This document shows, piece by piece, positions 1 to 11,521 of a stretch of 64,000 nucleotides of DNA (the stretch's first letter is position 1; each line of letters opens with the position of its first letter). Below the pieces are notes generated by a model that did not search any database, was not told the origin of the DNA, and saw nothing but the letters and a program-made list of their open reading frames with translations. Both the position numbers and the translations under genes were made by a program. Source of the DNA: Selaginella moellendorffii (lineage: Eukaryota; Streptophyta; Lycopodiopsida; Selaginellales; Selaginellaceae); contig NW_003314272.1 of assembly GCF_000143415.4 (NCBI RefSeq), positions 1,521,146-1,585,145 of the forward strand. Direction: 5' to 3'.

Positions 1-954
1 TTCGAGACGGAGTCCAAGATCCAAATCGGGTCCAAGTCCGAGTCCGAGGTCGAGTCCGAGATCAGGTCCGAGATTGAGTCCGAGATCGAGTCCGAGACCG
101 AATCCGAAGTCGGGTCCGAGATCGAGTCCGAGATCGATTCTGAGACTAAGTCCACATACTAATACAGCTCAAGGGGTGAAAGCCCAAAACATGTGTCTCC
201 CAGGGGGGGGGGGGGGAGGCTGCAGGGGGTTCCAAAAGTATAGTAGGGATAGTGAGGTCTAGGAACCAGTCTTGAAGGAACTCTCCAGTGGTGCTTCCAA
301 ACTGACTTGAGGTTGAGATTGGGGCCGGGGGGCCTTGGGTGGGAGTGAGCATGGGCTTGAGTGGTGCCGGAGGGGCCACCCAGGGAAGTGCTCAAGAGCA
401 GCTCCCACTCCCGAAAGGGAAACCGACTGCGGTGCTCCCGGCTCATGTGGAGTGGTGCCCCACTTGAGTACCTTGTGGCTCATTGGTCCTCGCCCTTCCT
501 TGGGGCTTGGGCCTTCCCTTCGGGATGGAAGTGGGGGGGTAGAGGTACCCATACCGGGCCGTTAGGCCACGGTGTTTCACCCCGACGTCCCGAAGCAAGT
601 GCTGCACCCAAGGCTTGGGATTTAGAGGGTCCCATGATCAAGTCTTGTGGTACCAAGGGGTGTTAGGAATCTGGAGGCTTGGTGTGCTTGGCTGCTTGTT
701 CCTGCAGAGAGTGTAGCCAAACCTTAAGTCTAGTCTAACCTGGGGAGGGGGATTAGGAGAGATTTGGGAATCTGTAGATGGATGGCTAACACTCCATTGC
801 TCGTGCAGTGAGTAGCTGAAACCAAGTAGGACCAAGTAGGAGCTGGTACCATAGGCGGGAACCTTGGCGAGGGAACTTAGCACGAGCCAAGGCAGAGTTG
901 GTCGGATAGATGAGGTAAGCTGGCAAATTGGAAAGGAAAAATTTATGACTTACA
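1..954 (+). mobile_element. 5' LTR (partial) of Ty3/gypsy chromovirus
   Basis: This is the left LTR of the outer element. It is cut by the window edge and matches 19931-20914 of the right LTR almost base for base, with scattered substitutions. It contains a GAGTCCGAG-type short-period repeat (1-140), a G-run near 190-207, and ends in TTACA just before the primer-binding site. The first ~550 bp of the LTR lie outside the window, judged from the right copy. Confidence 0.9.
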
Positions 955-957
955 ATT

Positions 958-970
958 TGGTATCGGAGCC
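958..970 (+). promoter_or_regulatory. Primer-binding site (tRNA-iMet) of the outer element
   Basis: The sequence TGGTATCGGAGCC lies 3 bp after the LTR end. It matches the usual plant initiator-Met tRNA primer site (TGGTATCAGAGC) with one change, and fixes the LTR/internal boundary and the + orientation of the element. Confidence 0.88.
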
Positions 971-1013
971 TCTTCCTCAGTTCTAGCGAAGGGTAGAGGC
1001 GGATTGCTGGGAG

Positions 1014-2827
1014 ATGGCAAGGGCAGGACGTAAGCGAACCCAGGCGGAAACAGAACCTCCTCCAGAGCTGGAGCCTCCGGTCGAACAGGAGGCTATGGAT
1101 GAGGAATCCTTGCATGAGGAGGACTCTAGTGAGGCAACTTCCAAACAGGAGTCGAGGTTCGGTCATCCAAGGCTCGATTGGACGTTCTAGAAGGACAATT
1201 GGCACAGACCAATGCCCTGCTGGAGACTCTCGTACGCAAGCTAAAGCATGATGAGAAGCGGAAGAAAAAGCGAAAGACTGCGGATGCTAGCAGCGCAGAA
1301 GGTGCGGACCCTTCGGCAGAGACTAAGGCAAAACCAAACAAGGTTAAACAGACCGAAGTGGAATCAGTCCCTCAGGCAGTTCCCAAGTACAAACCAAAGC
1401 CCCCACCGGTCTTCAAGGGAGTGAATGACTATAAGGTGGTGGAGGATTAGTTTTATGATATGGAGGACTACTTCTGAGCGTTGTAATTACCGAGCTCGGA
1501 GAAGGTCCCATGTGCAAAACCATACTTGGCAGATAATGCCAAGTCTTGGTGGAGAACGACAGAGGCCAACGAAGGACCGGTGGCCACTTGGGAAATGATG
1601 AAGGCAAGGATCCGTGCAACTTACGTTCCTCCGAATGCTACTTTGCATCTAAGGGACGAGCTGAGTAGGCTGAAGTAGACCGGAACCATTCAGGAGTATG
1701 TGAATGGGTTTATGGCAAAGAGGATACTTGTCACGGACATGGGGGATATGGATGCGTTCCATGCCTTCATATCAGGTTTGCAAACTTGGTCTCGCGGTGA
1801 AGTGATGCGGTGGAACCCGAACAACTACAAGGAAGCGTTGGATGCGGCCATCAAGGTGCATTTCAACGATAACCTGCGAAAGGGGAACACGACGGGGTCG
1901 AGATCCACGTTTAGCAAAGGGGCCAAACCAAGGGGAACGTTTAGCAGAGGGAAATTCAAGAAGAGTTTCTCTAAGAATGAGTCCTCGGGGTTTCGGAAAG
2001 GCAAATCCGGTGGCCAGCGAGCGAGTACGTGGGGGAGTCAAGCGAAAAGAGACAAACCCATGGATAAGAAGGTCAAGTCGTATAGCAGCGTGGGAAACAA
2101 CGTATGCTACAACTGCGGCGAAGCGGGACACTTTTCGAGGGAATGTCCCTACCCGAAGAAGGCCAGAGCCAATATCGCCATCAAGTCGGGTGAAGTCCAA
2201 ATTGAGGTATGTGATCTAGTCCCTAACTCAAAGTTACTCATTACACGAGCAACTTTGGTAGAGAGTCGTTCGCGACATCTACTAGCCCTCCGAGGGAAGC
2301 TCGGAGGTAGCTTTGTTAAGATCCTTATTGACATGGGTGCTTCGGATAATTTTGTGGCTGCAGACATAGTGTGGCAAGTCGGACTAACAGTGCAGTGGCT
2401 AGGCGAACCAAGGACTATAGAGTTTGTTCAAGGTAGCCAAAGCACCGATGAGGTACTTCGACAAGCGAGAGTCGAAGTGGGGTCTTGGAAGGTGGATATG
2501 GATTTCACCGTAGTGGACATGGTGGGATTTGACGTGATCTTCGGAATGGATTGGTTCAATCGGTTCATGGTAGCCTTGCATGGACAAAGTAGGAACCTTG
2601 TGGTACTGGCGAATGCCCAAGGAAGAAGGTCTAGGGTGGAGGCCCAAGATCTAAAGGTAGGGCAAAGCAAGGCCAAAGATTCCTGCTTAAACCTGGTGTC
2701 CACGAGAGGACAACTCACTAAAGGAATTAAGGCAGCCTTTTTGTGCTTACTCTCGGTGAAGAGTGACAAAAAGACAGGAACGGAAGAAGTACCTTTAGTA
2801 ATCCAGCAGGTGTTGGACCAATTCTAG
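1014..2827 (+). pseudogene. Decayed gag-protease of Ty3/gypsy chromovirus
   Basis: The Gag region starts at an ATG at 1014, changes frame near 1150-1178, and then reads in one frame to 2827. That frame is broken by stops at 1448 (TAG), 1475 (TGA), 1484 (TAA) and 1676 (TAG). The Gag core (AKSWW, EYVNGF) is recognisable. A CCHC zinc knuckle, CYNCGEAGHFSREC, lies at about 2104-2145. The aspartic protease follows, but its usual DSGA/DTGA active site reads DMGA (about 2330), so it is probably inactive. The flap-side motif DVIFGMDWF is retained. Most stops can be explained by a C-to-T or G-to-A change of Gln, Trp or Arg codons. Family is secure; no function is expected. Confidence 0.88.
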
Positions 2828-2833
2828 AATACC

Positions 2834-3190
2834 ATGCCGGAGGAGCTACCGGCGGGGCTGCCCCCAGCACGACCGATAGAATATAAGATTGAGCTGGTCG
2901 AGGGTGCTGAGGCGGTGGTTCGTCCCCCGTATCGTTTAAACGAAAAAGAACTCAAGGAGCTCAAGTGCCAACTAGAGGAGTTGGTGGACAAAGGGTATGT
3001 TAGGTTGAGCAAGTCGCCGTATGGGGCGCCGGTGTTATTTGTGAAAAAGAAAGATGGATCTATACACATGTGCATAGACTACTGGTTGCTCAACAAGTAT
3101 ACAAAGAAGAACAAATACCCTTTGCCAAGGATTGAGGACCTGTTCAATATGTTGGGAAATATGTCAGCAGTTTTGGACTTGGTTAATCCA
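2834..3190 (+). pseudogene. Truncated reverse transcriptase N-terminus
   Basis: This continues gag-protease in the same polyprotein after a TAG at 2825. The start of a Ty3-type RT is clear: [40 protein letters not shown], then CIDYWLLN where CVDYRALN is usual, then [10 protein letters not shown]. After about 3164 the sequence becomes that of the nested array. A short run reading SAVLDLV at the junction resembles the next RT block, but the same bases occur inside the array at 9100 and 14912. The catalytic YxDD block, the thumb and the connection, about 200 residues, are absent. Confidence 0.85.
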
Positions 3191-3870
3191 CAGACCCGTA
3201 AGGTCTTATTTGTGAGGCACTAGCTCACTGGAATACACTTCTTGCATTCCTGTCCTACTCAAAAGGACTATTTTCACAAGTGTTACTCCGGCACTTGATT
3301 TTGTTCTCTAGGGGCAACCTTTGCCCCTTAGGACTACTTGTCCATGTGATGAGAACACCAACTCATCCACTTAATACACCCCCAACTCCTGGGGTTGTTC
3401 CAGCATTTATTAGAGGTAGCCCCGGCTACCTTTTCAAGGACTTGAGTCCTCTTCCGTATTTGACCTCCCACGGTCATTACTTCTGGTCTCACATTCATGA
3501 GCACCAACCTCAACTATATGAGGAAAATCTTGTGACTCCTTTATTGCTTTGGAGTCTTTATCTTTCCCGTGATCCCAACTGTAGTTGTTTACCACAACTA
3601 CATTAGCCAGTTTGCTAAGTCAAATGCTCATCTGGATCACATCCTCAACTCTTTGAGGAAAACCATATATTGTTCCCAAGATCCCAAAGTCGTTCCATTA
3701 TTGGCCCTTTTCTATCCACCACATTGTGCCCAAGTTCACGCATGAACTCGAGTGGAGAGCCATGTCCTCTCGACATGCTACTCCTCAAGGATAGGCCCAC
3801 TCCTAGGACCATCCGATGCCAACATCAATGGTGATATACTTGAGCACCAATAAAAGTCAGACTAAGGAAC

Positions 3871-3883
3871 AGCTCCGATACCA
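3871..3883 (-). promoter_or_regulatory. Primer-binding site, array copy 1
   Basis: On the - strand this reads TGGTATCGGAGCT, a tRNA-iMet primer site, 3 bp after the LTR end CGCCTACA. Confidence 0.85.
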
Positions 3884-3886
3884 AGT

Positions 3887-5709
3887 TGTAGGCGACTAAT
3901 TTTTCCATTCTACTTTAGTCACTTAACCACACCTCCGACCACTTGGAGGAGTCTCATTCACAACCTCCATCAGTCCAATTCAGGACTTGGGACTTGCTAG
4001 CCCCAAGAATGGCATCCATGCCACTCAACACTTGCACCTGGTCCAGGTGCTCCACGTGTCCGGTCCCAAGACCGACACCCAAAGGTGCCACTGACATCTC
4101 GGCCCGTTACGCTAAGGCCATGCCCATTCACCTTTGCTGCACTAGTGGTCCAATACCACTTGCATCACCATCCCGTCTCTCCAAGACTAGGCCATCTGTC
4201 CACGAGTGGTCATCCTAGATCCACACCTTAGCATCCTTAGGATGCCCACAGACCTGGGGAATCGCCTTCCCCAAAGTCCCTTTGTCAGTTCCTACCAAGT
4301 CCCTTTCTGCCCCTGGCCGTGTTTGCCAACACTGCCACTGGATCGAGGCCCACAGGCCCGACCACTAAGTCCCACGGTCCTCTGGGACTTCCTCACCACA
4401 TGACTGTGTCCTTGGTCACCACCCCAGAGGACTGCTCCTCTTCCTTTCCACAGTCTGGGCCTTTGGGACAACATTTCGGAACACCGTGGCCTTACGCGAG
4501 CCACCTGGGTACTCTCCCCACCTATCGCCTTTAGGTGCTCTAGCCATGGGCTTAGAGCGAGGTTCCGTTGAGCCACACCTGGTATCCAAATAGGTAGTGC
4601 CACCCACACTTGGACTGGGAGCATCGGCCAGTCGATCCCCCGGGGGAACTAGAGCCGGCTCTTGAACACTTCACCAAGCTACCCCGCTTGTCGGTCCATG
4701 TTCACCCTAGTCTTGGACTTCCCAGTGGTCAGCTCATCACCCAACACTGGGTCCGGCCTTCCTGGGCCAAACTGGCCTTTCCTGGCCAAACTGGCTCCAC
4801 TGCAGTCCTCCCCCTACTATACTTTTGGAGCTCACCAAACCCCCCAGGGTCTGGGAGACGAACGCTTTGGGCTTTCACCCTCTCAGGCTCCGGACTCGGA
4901 CTCGGACTCGGACTCGGACTCGGACTCGGATTCGGACTTGGACTCGGGCTCGGGCTCGGTCTCGGCCTCGGCCTCGGTCTCGGTCTCGGTCCCGATCTCG
5001 GTCTCGGTCTCAGTCTCGGTCCCGGTCTCGGTCTCGACTTCGGACTCCATCTCGGACTCCATCTCGGACTCCATCTCGGGTCCATCTCGGGTCCATCTCG
5101 GACTCCATCTCGGACTCCATCTTGGGTCCATCTCGGACTCCATCTCGGACTCCATCTTGGGTCCATCTCGGACTCCATCTCAGACTCCATCTCGGACTCC
5201 ATCTCGGGTCCATCTCGGACTCCACTTCGGACTCCAACTCGGGTCCATCTCGGATCCACCTCGGACTCCACTTCGGACTCCACTTCGGACTCCATCTCGG
5301 ACTCCATTTCGGACTCCAACTCGGGTCCATCTCGGATCCACCTCGGACTCCACTTCGGACTCCATCTCGGACTCCATTTCGGACTCCAACTCGGGTCCAT
5401 CTCGGATCCACCTCGGACTCCACTTCGGACTCCATCTCGGACTCCATTTCGGACTCCAACTCGGGTCCATCTCGGACACTCCCACGTGTCATGTGTTGGT
5501 CCTTTTGGGTCCCTTTTTGGAGCCTCGCCTTTTGTTCGCTTCGTGCTCGTTCCTCGAGCACTTCGTTGGGAGTTCCACTCCCGCTCTTGACTTTTCAAGT
5601 CGGAGCTTTTGGTCCAAACGTGTTACGCTCGTTTGGCTCTCGCTTCAGCCACTACCACGTGGCACCCTTTCCGGCTCCACTTTGGGGCCTAGGGATTTTG
5701 TGTCTCACA
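3887..5709 (-). repeat. LTR 3' segment, array copy 1
   Basis: On the - strand it runs from TGTGAGACAC to CGCCTACA. It is shared with 9822-11521 and 15634-17461. It contains a 12-bp-period minisatellite whose length explains most of the size difference between copies (1823, 1700 and 1828 bp). Copy 1 carries one CCTTTGTCAGTTCCTACCAA block near 4278, whereas copies 2 and 3 carry two. Confidence 0.8.
4891..5476. repeat. GC-rich 6/12-bp minisatellite in array LTR, copy 1
   Basis: It begins as GGACTC hexamers and passes into a 12-bp unit TCGGACTCCATC with variants (ACTTCGGACTCC, GGTCCATCTC). The same motif, reverse complemented, occurs in the outer LTR. It opens long reading frames on both strands (SD, RT, LG, PS repeats) that are products of low complexity, not genes. 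Confidence 0.9.
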
Positions 5710-8700
5710 ACTCCACCACCCATAGACGAAGTTCGATGTCCTCATCGAACGGTAAACCATTTTGTAAAGTAACACTCGCATGTGTTACCATTTCCATCCT
5801 TGGCACCTAGCCAATATTTGTCAATGGTTTGACATTGAAGGCTCACCATGCCTTTTGCATATGCCTCAATGGTTTGACACCAAAGGCTCACCATGCCTTG
5901 CCTATCCTCTAAGGAGGGTAGTCTCTCCAACTTAGAGACTGATTGGACCACATATAGTGGTTCTCTCCTTTTATTGGTTTAGTTCTCACTAAACCTTTTA
6001 GAGACCCTTCGCTAAGTCAATCCTACTACTCCTTCTTGAGTAGTCTCAATTTCCATCTATTGAATGTTTGCACCTTGGAACTTTTACTCTTTTGACTTTT
6101 TGGAAGTCAATTTCCTAGGTGTCTCCAACACCTTGCATTGCACAGATTGTACAACTCCACTTCCCTATCCTAGGAAGTTCATTACTTGAGGGCACCATCA
6201 TCCTCTCTTCTATTTCATGCCACCTTGGGCACTAAGTTCCATTTATCACACTTTGTGCTAGGCTTGTCCACCGCCCTATCATTTGGCTACCTTACCGCTC
6301 CCTCCCTTGGAGCTTCCACTTTCGCCAAATCGGAGCAATTCGGAATCCATCCTTGGAAACACACTTCCTTTCCCGCAATTTGTTAGCGTCCAACACATTA
6401 GTGTTCCTCGCCTAACTTTGTCACTTGGATTCCTTCCCAGGGATTCCACGGCCCTATCTTGGCCACTCATCTTTTGCTCCTATCCGTTGATTGTTGCACC
6501 AAGCAACATCGAATCTCTACCTCCCTCCTTGAGGTATTCTTTTCATTCCATAGCAAAGGCTTTGCTTTGCCAAGACTAGGGTGTTCACCCATAGTAAGTC
6601 TCTTTTAGCATCTTCTGCTGTGGGCTCTATCCTCGGCCCAACTTTGTGACCCTCTCATGGGTCTCTTTAGAGACTACTTTCCTTAGACACACTATGCCAT
6701 CGCAATGACATAGCTCATTTCCCTAAGATGCTTTTCCCACTTGGTCACCTTGACCAAGCCACACCATCATCAATAGTTCAAATCAACACTTTGAACTAGG
6801 AACCTTATTCCTTAACCCAAACAAGGACCTTGTCCTTATTTAGCCACAAGATCACCTAGTGATCTCACCTCGGCACCTTAACAGGTTTGCCAATAGGTAC
6901 TAGGTCTTCCAGACCTTTAACTTGTTAACTATGACCCCGGGGGCATCCCCCACACTTGGCGGTGCGCCCAAGCCAGCCCTTCCGGCCAAGGGTCCATAGC
7001 AACTGAGATTAGGTGTCCCCATCTCACTCACCACGTCTTTGGTGCCACTTGCACCAAAGCGTTCAAGTTAGATATGCCGAGCTTTCACACTAAGCAATCT
7101 AACCGTGCATCACGACTCCGAGGCATCCCTCGCTTGGCGGTGTGCCCAAACCAGTCTCCCCACTAAGAGTCCATGACCACCGAAATATGAGTGTCCTCAT
7201 ATTCCAAACCATCACCACGCCCTAGTGATTTGGGACTCGAACCCAAGCACTAGAGGGTCGGGACTCGAACCCAACCTCCGTATATGCATCTACGGACGGC
7301 ATCACACAAGATGCCTGGCGTGACTCCCCACGCCGGTGCACCAACTTATTTTCAAAGCGCGCTATAGATCACAGCTTAGGAACCTAGTTCCTCCACACTG
7401 TCAAGTCCTCTCACTTGACATGTCTGTGACCATGTATGGACTCCTCCATGCTCGGCCCCATGGCCCACCCTTTTTGGAGTTATCACCTTCAACTAGGGTA
7501 TTTGTTCCCCCGATGTGCCAATCTCGCTTGGCAAGTCCTCCGACCACTGTAACATGGTTCCTGCATAAGCGTGAAAGTCCTTGACCATCGACTTTCGTTC
7601 AAAGCCCTCTCTTTGAACACTTGGGAACTACTTCCCTAACCTTGATAGCCTTGCCTCATGGCAAGCTTCAAGACCATGCTTCTGCTGCGCCACTCTGATT
7701 TCGCGCATTCCATGAACCATTTACACTTGGCCTTTCTAGGTATTAAGCTACCTAGAATCGTCTTTGGGAACCTTGAAGGAACTCTGTCCCTCAGCTTGCT
7801 AAGGCCTCCCTTTTTGCAAGCCTTCCAAATGCCACATAGTCTAACATAGACAATTCCATAGTTTAGACTCTCCATGGCATCACGGTTGCTAGCGGTAACA
7901 CCCTCGAGCCCCCACTTGATTCTCCACTCCCAGCTGGCATAACCAACCTTGGTTATGCCCTTTGATTCCTACGGTTCGGTTCTATCCCTTTACTTCTGGC
8001 TTTTTGGCTTCACACTTTTCCTTTGGTCATTCTCCTCCAGACCAGGAGGATAGCTTTGCACTTTCTATCATGCTTTAGCAAGTATTCTTAGGGATGAACC
8101 TACCCAATAGCCTAGGGAGTGGTTCCTCAATCCGGGTATGCTCACCTTATAATCCCACACACTGGGATTACATTGTTGCTTATGGGCCTTTACATGCCCA
8201 TCACTAGCCTTGCCAAAATTCCATTTTTGGCTTTGTCCAACTCGGGTAGACAGTCCTCTCCTGTCTCCGCAACCTTGGACATTTGGATAGCACCTTCTAT
8301 CCATCATTCGCTAGGGACTTAGTCCCTTGGGCTTTATCCATTACCCTCGCGACATCAAACACCACCTTCTGGTGTTCTAGAGTGTTCGGGTGTCCCAATG
8401 ATGGCTTTCTTGACAATGAGTATTTCCTTTTATGACATTAACTTACTATATCGCAACACAAGCAACTTATCCCCCGTAAGGGTATATCCAACTTCCCTAT
8501 GCTATTAAGAAGTCTTGGGTAGCTACCTTCTACCCGTTTAACCAGTTATTTTGCACCTCTTGCTTAGTTGCCTCATAGTTGTCAAGTCCTACAACTCATT
8601 GCTTGGTGCTTTCACACCGCCATCATTATCTGGGTCACCACACTCCAACTGCATGCTCTGCAGCTTAGGCTATGTTATTCCCATTTCCATTGGGATTCCT

Positions 8701-9099
8701 TTGGCAAGGGGTTCTCATGAACCCACCAACATAGCCTCAAGGTATCACACCTTGGCACATTTGGTGTCCCCACACCATCGGCTCCACGAGCCTACCTCTA
8801 TGACATTTCCCCTTCGTGTCTAAGTCTTTGCCAAGACCAACACCGCTCTTTCTCATGCCAACCATCCGTTAGCACTGCACCATAGAGGTCACACACAACT
8901 TTATGTCAAAGTTGTTTTCTTCTAGGAACACCTTTTCCCATAACTTTAGCATGGCATATTTTGCCATCGATGAGATACCCTCTGTTCTCATCCTTGGATC
9001 CTATGATCCCCCCCCATCCTTTGTGGGGTACAACACACCTCAGTCCAAATGCTTCCATCAGTCCTTTTAGGACCATCTGTTGACTCTACTTGAGTCATC
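5710..9099 (-). repeat. Non-LTR or LTR-proximal part of array copy 1
   Basis: No protein family is visible on either strand. It holds blocks similar to the outer LTR, including two GGTTCGAGTCC boxes (- strand, 7233-7243 and 7261-7271). A C-run at 9009-9017 gives a purine tract on the - strand that could be a polypurine tract. It is about 99.7% identical to 11522-14911 by eye; the dozen or so differences I noted were all C/T or G/A. Confidence 0.75.
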
Positions 9100-9805
9100 C
9101 AGCAGTTTTGGACTTGGTTAATCCACAGACCCGTAAGGTCTTATTTGTGAGGCACTAGCTCACTGGAATACACTTCTTGCATTCCTGTCCTACTCAAAAG
9201 GACTATTTTCACAAGTGTTACTCCGGCACTTGATTTTGTTCTCTAGGGGCAACCTTTGCCCCTTAGGACTACTTGTCCATGTGATGAGAACACCAACTCA
9301 TCCACTTAATACACCCCCAACTCCTGGGGTTGTTCCAGCATTTATTAGAGGTAGCCCCGGCTACCTTTTCAAGGACTTGAGTCCTCTTCCGTATTTGACC
9401 TCCCACGGTCATTACTTCTGGTCTCACATTCATGAGCACCAACCTCAACTATATGAGGAAAATCTTGTGACTCCTTTATTGCTTTGGAGTCTTTATCTTT
9501 CCCGTGATCCCAACTGTAGTTGTTTACCACAACTACATTAGCCAGTTTGCTAAGTCAAATGCTCATCTGGATCACATCCTCAACTCTTTGAGGAAAACCA
9601 TATACTGTTCCCAAGATCCCAAAGTCGTTCCATTATTGGCCCTTTTCTATCCACCACATTGTGCCCAAGTTCACGCATGAACTCGAGTGGAGAGCCATGT
9701 CCTCTCGACATGCTACTCCTCAAGGATAGGCCCACTCCTAGGACCATCCGATGCCAACATCAATGGTGATATACTTGAGCACCAATAAAAGTCAGACTAA
9801 GGAAC

Positions 9806-9818
9806 AGCTCCGATACCA
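9806..9818 (-). promoter_or_regulatory. Primer-binding site, array copy 2
   Basis: Same tRNA-iMet site as in copy 1, exactly 5935 bp further on. Confidence 0.85.
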
Positions 9819-9821
9819 AGT

Positions 9822-11521
9822 TGTAGGCGACTAATTTTTCCATTCTACTTTAGTCACTTAACCACACCTCCGACCACTTGGAGGAGTCTCATTCACAACC
9901 TCCATCAGTCCAATTCAGGACTTGGGACTTGCTAGCCCCAAGAATGGCATCCATGCCACTCAACACTTGCACCTGGTCCAGGTGCTCCACGTGTCCGGTC
10001 CCAAGACCGACACCCAAAGGTGCCACTGACATCTCGGCCCGTTACGCTAAGGCCATGCCCATTCACCTTTGCTGCACTAGTGGTCCAATACCACTTGCAT
10101 CACCATCCCGTCTCTCCAAGACTAGGCCATCTGTCCACGAGTGGTCATCCTAGATCCACACCTTAGCATCCTTAGGATGCCCACAGACCTGGGGAATCGC
10201 CTTCCCCAAAGTCCCTTTGTCAGTTCCTACCAAGTCCCTTTGTCAGTTCCTACCAAGTCCCTTTCTGCCCCTGGCCGTGTTTGCCAACACTGCCACTGGA
10301 TCGAGGCCCACAGGCCCGACCACTAAGTCCCACGGTCCTCTGGGACTTCCTCACCACATGACTGTGTCCTTGGTCACCACCCCAGAGGACTGCTCCTCTT
10401 CCTTTCCACAGTCTGGGCCTTTGGGACAACATTTCGGAACACCGTGGCCTTACGCGAGCCACCTGGGTACTCTCCCCACCTATCGCCTTTAGGTGCTCTA
10501 GCCATGGGCTTAGAGCGAGGTTCCGTTGAGCCACGCCTGGTATCCAAATAGGTAGTGCCACCCACACTTGGACTGGGAGCATCGGCCAGTCGATCCCCCG
10601 GGGGAACTAGAGCCGGCTCTTGAACACTTCACCAAGCTACCCCGCTTGTCGGTCCATGTTCACCCTAGTCTTGGACTTCCCAGTGGTCAGCTCATCACCC
10701 AACACTGGGTCCGGCCTTCCTGGGCCAAACTGGCCTTTCCTGGCCAAACTGGCTCCACTGCAGTCCTCCCCCTACTATACTTTTGGAGCTCACCAAACCC
10801 CCCAGGGTCTGGGAGACGAACGCTTTGGGCTTTCACCCTCTCAGGCTCCGGACTCGGACTCGGACTCGGACTCGGACTCGGACTCGGATTCGGACTTGGA
10901 CTCGGGCTCGGGCTCGGTCTCGGCCTCGGCCTCGGTCTCGGTCTCGGTCCCGATCTCGGTCTCAGTCTCGGTCCCGGTCTCGGTCTCGACTTCGGACTCC
11001 ATCTCGGACTCCATCTCGGACTCCATCTCGGGTCCATCTCGGGTCCATCTCGGACTCCATCTCGGACTCCATCTTGGGTCCATCTCGGACTCCATCTCGG
11101 ACTCCATCTTGGGTCCATCTCGGACTCCATCTCAGACTCCATCTCGGACTCCATCTCGGGTCCATCTCGGACTCCACTTCGGACTCCAACTCGGGTCCAT
11201 CTCGGATCCACCTCGGACTCCACTTCGGACTCCACTTCGGACTCCATCTCGGACTCCATTTCGGACTCCAACTCGGGTCCATCTCGGACACTCCCACGTG
11301 TCATGTGTTGGTCCTTTTGGGTCCCTTTTTGGAGCCTCGCCTTTTGTTCGCTTCGTGCTCGTTCCTCGAGCACTTCGTTGGGAGTTCCACTCCCGCTCTT
11401 GACTTTTCAAGTCGGAGCTTTTGGTCCAAACGTGTTACGCTCGTTTGGCTCTCGCTTCAGCCACTACCACGTGGCACCCTTTCCGGCTCCACTTTGGGGC
11501 CTAGGGATTTTGTGTCTCACA
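9822..11521 (-). repeat. LTR 3' segment, array copy 2
   Basis: Second copy of the segment. It is shorter than the other two because its minisatellite (10849-11289) has fewer units. Confidence 0.8.
10849..11289. repeat. GC-rich minisatellite in array LTR, copy 2
   Basis: Shortest of the three arrays of GGACTC / TCGGACTCCATC units. It lacks the repeated blocks that end copies 1 and 3. Confidence 0.9.

Noticed and set aside
3280-4218. Frames of 91-108 codons in each copy of the array (also at +5935 and +11747)
   Set aside because: They are on the strand opposite to the element, have no motif, and show no sign of coding constraint between copies.
4610-5810. Long overlapping frames (280-400 codons) on both strands through the minisatellite, also at 10568-11622 and 16380-17643
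   Set aside because: They consist of SD, RT, LG, PS and ES repeats that arise in every frame of a 6- or 12-bp repeat with few stops. They lie in LTR sequence and lack any domain.
7229-7290. Possible tRNA genes from GGTTCGAGTCC boxes
   Set aside because: I could not fold a complete cloverleaf or find an acceptor stem and A box; kept only as a finding about B-box-like motifs.
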